From Astragalus membranaceus (lineage: Eukaryota; Streptophyta; Magnoliopsida; Fabales; Fabaceae): DNA of 64,000 nucleotides. The stretch covers positions 53,346,778 through 53,410,777 of the forward strand of contig CM076848.1 of assembly GCA_039519185.1 (NCBI GenBank), in the 5' to 3' direction. Below, piece by piece: positions 55,989 through 64,000 of the stretch. The notes under the pieces are model-generated. The model saw only the letters and a program-made list of their open reading frames with translations, searched no databases and had not been told where the DNA came from. Numbering within the stretch: the stretch's first letter is position 1; the number at the start of each line of letters is the position of its first letter. Both the position numbers and the translations under genes were made by a program.

Positions 55989-58900
55989 AGTGCTTATATT
56001 GGAATACAAGGGGCCTTGCTAATCCCCCCACAAGATTAGCTCTTAAAAAGCTTTGTTCTTCTAACAAGCCTGATTTTGTTTTTGTTTCTGAACCTTGGTG
56101 TTCTCTAGATGATTTTCCGCGCAGGTATTAGTCTCGATTTGGTATGAAAGTCTTTGCTACTAATGACAGGAATACTTTAATTCCTAACCTCTAGTGTGTC
56201 TGTACGGACAACTTCAATCCTACTATTATCGCTAGCTCAGATCAGCATGTTTCTTTTACAGTGGAGGTTAAAAATATTACAGTTGGTATTTTTGCAATCT
56301 ATGCTTCTTGTAGTTATCTGGGTAGGCGATCTCTTTGGCAGGACCTTTCTCTTCTCCAGCAAACTTATAAAATCCCTTGGTGCTTTATTGGGGATTGGAA
56401 CGCTATTTTGGGCAGCCATGAATATAGGGGAAGTGGCACCCCCTCTGAAGCTGCTTGTGAAGAGTTTCAGAACTGGACCAATCTGAATAACTTGATTCAT
56501 CTGCCGACTAGGGGTGTTCAGTACACTTGGTCTAATGGCCGTAAAGGCAGGGCTTTCACGGATAAAAGACTTTATCGGGCTATTTGCAATGACGCATGCT
56601 TTACTTTTTATACAGGTATCTCCTGCTATACTCTTACTAAATCTAAATCTGATCATTTCCCTTTACTGCTTGATCTTCAGATTACAGATGGTGCTCATCC
56701 CTCCTCTTTTAAATTCCTTCGCACCTGGGAGAATCACCCTGACTGCCTGAATGTGATTAAGGAGGCTTGGCAATCTCATGTTGTTGGCTGCCCGATGGTG
56801 GTCCTCAATCAAAAGCTCAAAAATCTTAAGGTAAAGCTTAAGACTTGGAATAAAGAAGTCTTTGGGGACATTAATCTCCGGGTGCAAGTTGCGACTGCAT
56901 CCCTAGACCACGTTCAAGCGCAGATTGATAATGTTGGCTACTCAGAGTTGTTGGATGAGCAAGAAAGGACCCTTCAGCTTGAGCTGCAACAAGCTTTAGC
57001 TTCCCAAGAGGATTTTTGGCTCAAAAAATCTAGACTTAACTGGCACTCGCATGGTGATCGAAACACAAAATTTTTCCATCAGATGGTCAGGATTAGACAT
57101 ATTACCAAGCAAATAACTGCCCTAAAGCATGGTGATGCTCTTCTTACTTCTTCTAATGATATTGAATCTCATGTTGTTAATTATTTTGAGAATATCTTTG
57201 CCTATAATAATCAGTGTCTTGATAATGGTATGGTGGAGGAGATTATCCCTAATCTTGTTACAGGTGAGGAGAACACTATGCTCACAAACGTTCCTAATAG
57301 GGAAGAGATCAAGCAGGCCATCTTTGCTATGAACTCTAACGGTGCCCCTGGCCTGGATGGCTTTGGCGCTTTCTTTTTTCAGCATTACTGGGACATCATC
57401 GCTGAAGACATGGTGAGCGCGGTTCAGCAATTCTTCAAGCATGGCTGGCTGCTTCCGAATTTCAACTCTAATTTAGTGGTCCTTATTTCTAAAGTCAACG
57501 GTGCTGACAGTATTGAGAAGTTCCGGCCTATCGCCCTTGCTAACTTCAAGTTTAAGATTATCACTAAGGTGCTTGCTGACCGTCTCTCCAGAATTTCTCC
57601 CCGTATCGTCTTATCTCAACAACGTGGTTTTATTCAAGGTAGAAACATTTCGGATTGCATCTGCTTAACCTCTGAAACCATTAATATGCTACATAACAGG
57701 TCCTTTGGTGGTAATATGGCTCTAAAGGTTGATGTCACGAAAGCTTTTGACACTTTGGATTGGAATTTCCTTCTGAGAGTCCTCAAGGCTTTTGGTTTTG
57801 ATAGTAAATTCTGCGATTGGGTTAATGCTCTTTTGCACTCTGCAAAGCTTTCGATCTCAGTCAATGGCAAGCCTTCTGGGTACTTTAGTTGCAAGCGGGG
57901 TGTGCGTCAAGGGGACCCCCTCTCCCCCCTTCTTTTCTGCTTGGCTGAGGAGGTTTTGAGCAGAGGCATCTCCAAGCTGGTGCAGGATGAGGACCTCCAG
58001 TTAATCAATGGTCCTAGAGGTACTCAGGTTCCCTCTCATACCCTTTATGCTGATGACATCATGATTTTTTGCAGAGCTTCGCAGAGAAATCTCCATAATC
58101 TCCTCAATTTTTTTACCAAGTATGGTGAAGCTTCTGGTTAGATTGTTAACTCTAGCAAATCTACAGTTCATTTGGGCGCCATTCCCAATACCCGGCAGCG
58201 TCGCATTGCCGATCTCCTTGGCTTCTCTATTAGCCAGTTGCCGTTCACCTATTTGGGTATTCCAATTTTCAAAGGTAAGCCTAAAGCTGTTTATTTAATG
58301 CCAATCACTGACAAGATTAAAGCCAAGTTATCAGCGTGGAAAGCTTCCCTCCTCTCTATTGCCGGAAGAGCGCAGCTGGTCAAGTTGGTTGTTCAAAGTA
58401 TGTTAGTTTACAGCTTCCTGATTTACAAATGGCCTACCTCTCTATTGAATACTGTGGATTCTTGGATTAGAAATTTCATTTGGTCTGGTGACGTCAATCA
58501 GCGTAAAGTGGTTACTGTGGCGTGGCATAAGGTTTGTAGACCAACCGCTGAGGGGGGGTCTTGGGATTAGGTCCCTCAAAGACACTAATAAGGCGGCCTG
58601 TCTAAAGCTCAGCTGGGAGCTCATCATTTCCCAGAACAGCTGGGCTGTTCTGTTAAGATCCAGGGTCTTCAGAAATAATACTACGATCTCTTATCATATC
58701 AGTTCTTCTTTGTGGGGTAATTTGCGTGATCATCTATCCACCATCCAAGAAAACTGCATTTGGCAAATTGGTAAAGGTTACTGTATCAACTTTTGGATTG
58801 ATCCTTGGATGTCGGCCCCTCTGGTAAATCTTCTTAATGTCCTTTTGCATCGTCAGCACTATCTCAAGGCCCGTGTTTGTGACTTCATTCAGAATGGTCA

Positions 58901-60117
58901 CTGGTGTATCCCAGCTTCTCTTTCCAATATCTTTCCTCAGCTGGCTTCGCTCCTTCATGAAAAAATCTGCCTTCATTTGACTCTCAAGATCAGCTGATTT
59001 GGAAAAACTCTACCGATGGTGTGCTTACTTTTAAAACTGCTTATCTTTACTTCAGGCCTATTGGGTAACCTAGTAGGTGGTTCAAGAATATTTGGCGAAG
59101 TGTTATCCCTCCATCCAAGTCTCTTCTTATGTGGCGTATCCTCCATCACCGTATGCCAACTGATGAGCAGCTCAGAAACCGTGGGTGTGGAAATGTTTCC
59201 ATGTGTAGTCTCTGTGAAGCGGATTATGATTCCTCCTTGCACCTTTTCTGTGAGTGTTCTTTCGCTAAGCAGCTTTGGGACTGGCTTAGTGGTAAGCTTT
59301 CTCTTAATATTGATGTTTCCTCCCCAGAGACGATTATTGAAGTCTGTCTGCGCCCTTGGTCGGACCAAGTGCAGGATGCTGTTTCCGCTGCTGTTATTAA
59401 CATTTTTTGGGCTATTTGGCATTCTCGGAATTAGATTCGTTTTGACAACAAGAAGATCTTGCCCACTTACCTGAAAAACTTGATCATGGCAAATGTGAAC
59501 ATTTTTGGTAATCTCAGCAAGGGCTCCACGTCTAACTCCATGCAGGACTTTGTGATTCTTAAAAGTTTTTCGGTTGATTGCAAACCTCGTAAGGCTCCTA
59601 CAACTATAGGGTTATCTGGAAGTCTCCTCATTGCTTTTGGGTTAAGTGTAATACCGATGGCGCTGCAAGGGGATCTCCTGGTTTAGCTGCCTGTGGGGGT
59701 ATCTTTCGCGACAGTAATGCTGAGTCTCTTGGCTGTTTTATGCTCCCTCTTGGTACAAATTACGCTCTTCATGCTGAGCTTGTCGGTGTCATGGTCGCCA
59801 TTGAAGTGGCTTTCCGCAAAGGTTGGCATCGTTTATGGATTGAGAGTGATTCTCAGCTTGATGTTATGGCCTTTTCGTCTCACTCCATTGTGCCTTGGAA
59901 TCTCCGCAATCGTTGGCTTAATTGCATGGGTCTGCTCAAATCAATGACTGTCACTTGCACTCATATTTTTCGGGAAGGGAATCACTGCGCTGATAAGCTT
60001 GCGTCTCATGGGACCAACCTGTCTGGTTTCCAATGGTGGAATTCTATTCCCAATTTTATTAAGGATGATTTTATCCGTAATAGGGTTGGTCTTCCTTATT
60101 TTCGTTTCAGGCAGTAA
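55985..60117 (+). pseudogene. LINE ORF2 (endonuclease, reverse transcriptase, zf-RVT, RNase H)
   Basis: Starts MKCLYWNTRGLANPP, an APE-type endonuclease (GDWNAILG, KSDHFPLL). The RT has FRPIALANFKFKIITKVLADR, RQGDPLSPLLFCL and the catalytic LYADDIMIF. The zf-RVT segment (CSLCEADYDSSLHLFCEC) is followed by an RNase H with NTDGAARGSPG, ALHAELVGVMVAIE, IESDSQL and HCADKLASHG, ending at 60117. Lesions include TAG 56129-56131, another stop near 56193, TAG at 58139-58141 and a frame shift at seven G (58552-58558), with more shifts near 59000-59700. It is not functional. Confidence 0.88.
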
Positions 60118-60298
60118 TGTTTGTTTGCATGGGTTTTGGTTTATGTCCCCCCGTGCTTTTTGTATTTTAGATTTTTGTTTTTTAATGAAATAGGGGGGAG
60201 TACTCTTTCCTTCTAGATGTTTTTATCCCTAAGGAGGGTTTTGCATCAGAAGGTTTTAACGAGACTCATTTCCTTTTGTTTAAAAAAAATTTAAAACA

Positions 60299-60472
60299 TA
60301 CTAGCACATGCATAGTATTTTAAGAGAGACATTAAATAATAATTGTTTGTACCCACTGCTCTTAAGTTGAGACCAATATAATAATTGTTTGTACCAAAAT
60401 GGGGAGTGGGGTTAATACATGTGGGATATCAAAATATATTTAGCAGTTCAGATATAACAATATTAAAAGGTT
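60299..60472 (-). other. 3' region of element Z beyond the LINE
   Basis: Resumption of Z non-coding DNA up to the stop codon of the ORF2 remnant. A nearly exact AATAATTGTTTGTACC repeat occurs at about 60337 and 60380. Confidence 0.6.
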
Positions 60473-60610
60473 TTACTCTTTTTTGGCACCACTCCTGATC
60501 CTTGAAATGGTTCTGGCTGGAATGTGCTTCACCTTCTGCTTTTTCGTCTTTGCTTCTTCAGGTTTTGGTGCAGAAGCACTAAAAAACTGTGATCCTACAA
60601 AACACTTGAA
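60473..60610 (-). pseudogene. Element Z ORF2, last codons only
   Basis: The minus strand reads FFSASAPKPEEAKTKKQKVK, then HIPARTISRIRSGAKKE and a stop. This lines up with the end of A1 ORF2 (SIPARQSGRLRSGALNK). The whole conserved domain is missing; only about 40 residues survive, next to the pol-ORF2 leader. A Z palindrome (60568-60580) encodes SASAP. Confidence 0.75.
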
Positions 60611-60654
60611 AACATTAAACTGAACAAAATAATAATAAATATTAATACAAAAAC

Positions 60655-60670
60655 ATGGGTTGCCTCCCAT
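60655..60670 (-). promoter_or_regulatory. Conserved AGGCAA-loop hairpin after pol, Z copy
   Basis: The minus strand reads ATGGGAGGCAACCCAT, preceded by AAGCGCTT. Loop and GGG/CCC are as in A1 and X; the end pair is A-T. Confidence 0.75.
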
Positions 60671-60717
60671 AAGCGCTTGTTTTAAGAGTCTTTCAGCCTG
60701 ACTATCTCCTTATTTCT

Positions 60718-63288
60718 TTAGAGATTTTGAACATGTGTGGTGTACTTGTCTCTTTCCACATGCTCTCCATAGTACATTTTCACTCTTTGGCCATTTACCT
60801 TGAAAGTGGTGGTTGTGGCTGCATCATATAAATCAACTGGACCATGGGGATAGACTTTGACTAGTTTGAATGGTCCTGACCATCTTGATTTAAGCTTTCC
60901 AGGGAACAATTTCAGCCTATAGAATTGCATAAGAGCACCAATCCTCCTTCTCTAAGTTCTCTTCTTTGAATTTTCTTGTCATGCCAAGCCTTGGTTTTTG
61001 TTTTGTAAATTTCTGCATTCTCATAAGAGAAATGCCTAAATTCTTCTAATTCATTTAATTCCAAAAACCTTTGTGCTCCTGCCTTGTTGTGATCAAAGTT
61101 CAGCTTTTTCATAGCCCAATATGATTTATTTTCTAACTCAACAGGCAGATGACATGCTTTACCATAAATTAACCTATAGGGGGACATACCTAATGGAGTT
61201 TTAAATGCAGTTCTGTATGCCCATAATGCCTCATCTAGGTGTAAGGACCAATCTTTTCTTGCTGGCCCAACCATTTTTTTAGCATTCTTTTAATTTCCCT
61301 ATTTGACAATTCAGCCTATCCACTTGTCTGTGGGTGGTAGGCTGTAGCAATTTTGTGCTTAATCCCATATTTTGCAAGAAGATTTTCAATAAGTTTATTG
61401 CAAAAATGGGAGCCTTCATCATTGATGATTGCTCTTGGGGTGCCAAATCTTGTAAAAATGTTTTTAACAAGAAATTTGCTGACAGATTTGGCATCATTAT
61501 TAGGCAATGCTACAGCCTCTACCCATTTGGACACATAATCAACAGCTACTAAGATATATTGTTTGCCAAAAGAAATTGGAAAAGGACCCATGAAATCCAT
61601 GCCCCATACATCAAAAAGTTTAATTTATAATATATTGGTTCTAGGCATTTCATGTTTTTCAGAGATATTACCTGCTCTTTGACATTTGTCACAAGTTTTG
61701 ACCATTGAATATGCATCTTTAAATAAAGTTGGCCAATAATAACCAGACTGTAGTACCTTAGCTGCTGTTCTGTTGCATCCAAAGTGACCTCCATATGGTG
61801 CAGTGTGGCAATGCAGAAGCACTGCTTGCTGTTCTTCTTGGGGGATGCATTTCCTCATTAATTGATCTGGACACATTTTGTAGAGAAATGGCTCATCCCA
61901 GTGATAATCTTTGATTATGTGAAAAAATCTCCTTCTTTGTTGGTAAGTCATATCCACTGGCACCACCTTGCTCACAAGAAAGTTAACAATGTCAGCAAAC
62001 CAAGGTGCAGCTGCACTAGGTGCTTCTGCACCAAGTGCAGAAGCACTGGATGCTGTCACAATTATTGCTAACATTTTTTCATCTGGAAAACTTTCTTTGA
62101 TCTCTCCCTTTTGTGTACCTGTTCTTTCACCTTCAAGTCTAGATAAATGGTCAGCAACCTGATTCTCCACCCCTTTTTTGTCTCTGATTTCAAGATCAAA
62201 TTCTTGAAGGAGGAGAATTCATCTTATTAACCTTGGTTTTGCATCTTTCTTGGAAATTAAGTACTTGATGGCAGCATGATCAGTATAGACAATAATTTTG
62301 GTGCCAACCAGTAAGATCTAAATTTATCAAATGCAAAAACCACTGCTAACAATTCTTTTTCTGTTACAGTATAATTCATTTGTGCTTCAATTAATGTCTT
62401 GCTGGCATAATAAATAGAATGAAAGATTTTGTCAAACCTTTTCCCTAAGACAGCTCCTACAGCAAAGTCACTAGCATCACACATTAATTCAAAGGGCCTG
62501 CTCCAATCTGGTGTAACAATCACTGGTGCAGTCACCAATGCTTTTTTAAGTTTTTGGAATGCTTCCATACACGGTTCATCAAAGCTAAAAGGTGCATCAA
62601 TTTGCAAGAGTGTGCATAATGGCTTGGATGTCCTTGAAAAATCTTTGATAAATCTTTTATAGAAGTCTGCTTGGCCTAAGAAGCTTCTGATTCCTTTGAC
62701 AGTTGTTGGAGGTGGCATTTTTTCAATGACCTCAATCTTGGCTTGATCCACTTCCAGACCTTTCTTTGATACTTTATGACCTAACACAATGCCTTCTTGT
62801 ACCATGAAATGGCATTTCTCCCAATTAAGCACTAAGTTTGTTTCCTCACATCTTTGGAGAATTTTCTCTAAATTTGATAAACATGTTTGAAATGTGTTTC
62901 CAAAGACTGAGAAATCATCCATGAATACTTCCATTGATTGCTCAATGTAGTCAGAAAAGATGGACATCATGCACCTTTGGAATGTTGCAGCTGCATTGCA
63001 GAGTCCAAAAGGCATTCTTCTAAATGCAAATGTTCCATAGGGGCATGTAAAGGTATTTTTTTGTTGGTCTTCAGGTTCTATTGCAATTTGATTGTACCCT
63101 GAATAACCATCTAAGAAACAATAAAATTCCTTATCAGCTAACCTAACTAACATTTGGTCAACGAAAGGTAAAGGGAAGTGGTCTTTCTTTGTGGCTTTAT
63201 TGAGTTTTCTATAATCCATACAAATCCTCCAACCTGTAACAGTTCTTGTTGGTATTAACTCATTTTTTTCGTTGGCTATAACTGTCAC
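60718..63288 (-). pseudogene. Element Z pol, RT to integrase C-terminus
   Basis: Minus strand: RT (ICMDYRKLNKATKKDHFPLP, PFGLCNAAATFQRCMM, FMDDFSVFG), RNase H (CDASDFAVGAVLG, TEKELLAVVFAFDKF), zinc module (HTAPYGGH ... CDKCQ), integrase core (GMDFMGPF, INDEGSHF) and tail (KLKSRWSGPFKLVKVYPHG). Breaks: a shift near 62315, GAA-to-TAA at about 61622, CAG-to-TAG in the QTSGQAE motif at about 61317, and shifts near 61290 and 60915. The RT start is separated from the rest by a MITE. It is not functional. Confidence 0.87.
63281..63288. repeat. 8-bp target duplication ACTGTCAC, left
   Basis: Exact copy of 63618-63625 flanking the MITE. Eight bases is the duplication length of hAT transposons. Confidence 0.92.
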
Positions 63289-63617
63289 TAGGGATGTCAA
63301 AACGGGCGGCCCGACCCGGCCCGCCCCGTTAAGTGTTATGCCCGCAAAAAATCGGGCGGCCCGGCCAGGCCCGTTAACAGAACGCGGGCGCAAAATTCAT
63401 GCCCTGCCCGCGAAGTGGCGGGCTGGCCCGTCAATTTACACGATTTTTTTTAAAAAAAAAAGCGCTAACGGGCGGTTTGGCTCGCCACAGTGTTTAGCCG
63501 GCGGGCTGGCGGGCCGGGCAACGCGGGCTGGCGGGCATCCATACCTTAGCCCTGCCCGCCTTTTTTTGGTGGGCCAACGGGCCGTCCCGCCGGGCCAAGC
63601 CCATTTTGACATCCCTA
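63289..63617. mobile_element. GC-rich hAT-type MITE (329 bp)
   Basis: Ends are TAGGGATGTCAAAACGGG and its inverted counterpart CCCATTTTGACATCCCTA, flanked by ACTGTCAC duplications. The inside is packed with CCCGCC and GGGCGG blocks around an A/T run and has no protein. It must be moved by a hAT transposase supplied elsewhere. It sits in the RT of element Z, between VPKKG and TVIANEKN. Confidence 0.93.
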
Positions 63618-63625
63618 ACTGTCAC
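63618..63625. repeat. 8-bp target duplication ACTGTCAC, right
   Basis: Exact copy of 63281-63288. Confidence 0.92.
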
Positions 63626-64000
63626 ACCCCCTTCTTTGGAACACATTGCACAGGGCTTACCCATGCACTATCTGATATGGGGTATATGATTCCAGCATCT
63701 AGCCATTTTATGATTTCTTTCTTTACAACCTCTTGCATAATGGGATTTAGCCTTCTTTGTCCTTCTATATAATTTTTAGAATTATCTTCTAAAATTATTC
63801 TATGCATGCATATAGAAGGGCTAATTCCTTTTATGTCAGCCATCTGCCAGCCTATTGCTTTCTTATGTTTTCCTAAGGTACTAATGAGATCATGCTCCTG
63901 CTTTAAGGACAAGTCTGAAGCAATGATTACTGGAAGTGTGTCACCTTCCCCTAAGAAAGCATATTTCAAATGTTTGGGCAGTTCTTTCAGTTCTAATTTT
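63622..64000 (-). pseudogene. Element Z pol, region before the RT core (runs off the window)
   Basis: The minus strand reads KYAFLGEGDTLPVIIASDLS, KAIGWQMADIKGISPSICMH and KWLDAGIIYPISDSAWVSPV, ending VPKKG where the MITE is inserted. This is the linker and start of RT as in A1. The frame is open to the window end; gag and protease would lie beyond. Confidence 0.87.

Larger units (their letters stand above)
54626..60290 (+). mobile_element. L1-type LINE, 5'-truncated, with RNase H domain
   Basis: ORF1 and ORF2 lie in the same direction and end in an A-run (60282-60289). The 3' end has the plant L1 signature GGTTTTAACGAGACTC. A candidate target duplication TTAAAACA is at 54618-54625 and 60291-60298; it is short and A/T-rich. 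ORF1 opens in mid-domain, so the copy was truncated at the 5' end. Several stops and shifts make it inactive. Confidence 0.85.
51707..64000 (-). mobile_element. Athila-type element Z, 3' portion, interrupted by a LINE and a MITE
   Basis: Minus-strand order: pol from beyond the window end to 60718, a short leader, a remnant of ORF2 (60610-60473), a 3' region (60472-60299 and 54617-53369) and the 3' LTR (53368-51707). The layout and LTR ends match A1, but protein sequence and palindromic words differ, so it is a separate family. It has many stops and is old. Its 5' half is outside the window. Confidence 0.85.

Overview
The window is nuclear DNA of a flowering plant. It is AT-rich, it has GT-AG introns and a plant-type subtilase, and it contains Athila, Tat/Grande-like and copia retrotransposons, an L1 LINE with an RNase H domain, and an OTU-domain Mutator-like element. 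The repeat families look dicot and possibly legume-like; that is an impression, not a demonstrated assignment. I see one clear host gene, a subtilisin-like protease. Almost everything else is transposable elements, many inserted into each other.

Layout. 1-3420: gene-poor DNA with two small repeat clusters. 3421-7750: a Mutator-like element with an apparently intact four-exon gene (MULE transposase fused to an OTU protease), subterminal TTCGAAC arrays and a candidate target duplication. 8283-8754: a Helitron helicase tail. 9108-14648 (minus): an intact 11-exon subtilase of 767 aa with TATA box, signal peptide and full catalytic set. 15135-17512: a copia element with an internal deletion. 18170-25940: a broken Tat/Grande-like Ty3 element whose pol is on the minus strand and whose accessory gene is on the plus strand. 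25941-28255: two LTRs of another Athila-type family (called X here) facing each other as a 2.3 kb inverted repeat.

28256-50163 is one old X element on the minus strand (pol, ORF2, 3' region, LTR) split by two later insertions. One is a complete 12,765-bp Athila element (A1, 29113-41877) with near-identical LTRs, an ATATC duplication and intact gag-pol and ORF2. The other is a 3,920-bp non-autonomous element (42997-46916) with a CTATG duplication. A second X fragment (50164-51468) carries the unoccupied A1 target site, which proves the A1 insertion. 51707 to the window end is a third Athila family (Z) on the minus strand, interrupted by an L1 LINE and a GC-rich hAT-type MITE.

The most unusual signal is shared by the Athila-type families. 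Each has its own short interrupted palindrome scattered through LTR, leader, UTR and coding DNA: AGACGTTRTAACGTCT in A1, GCACGGATCGTGC in X, AGTGCAGAAGCACT in Z, GTCGCGACGCGAC in the non-autonomous element. In A1 and Z the word is translated in more than one reading frame, so it appears to be maintained as DNA or RNA rather than as peptide. A second shared signal is a small hairpin with an invariant AGGCAA loop and covarying closing pairs just after pol in A1, X and Z.
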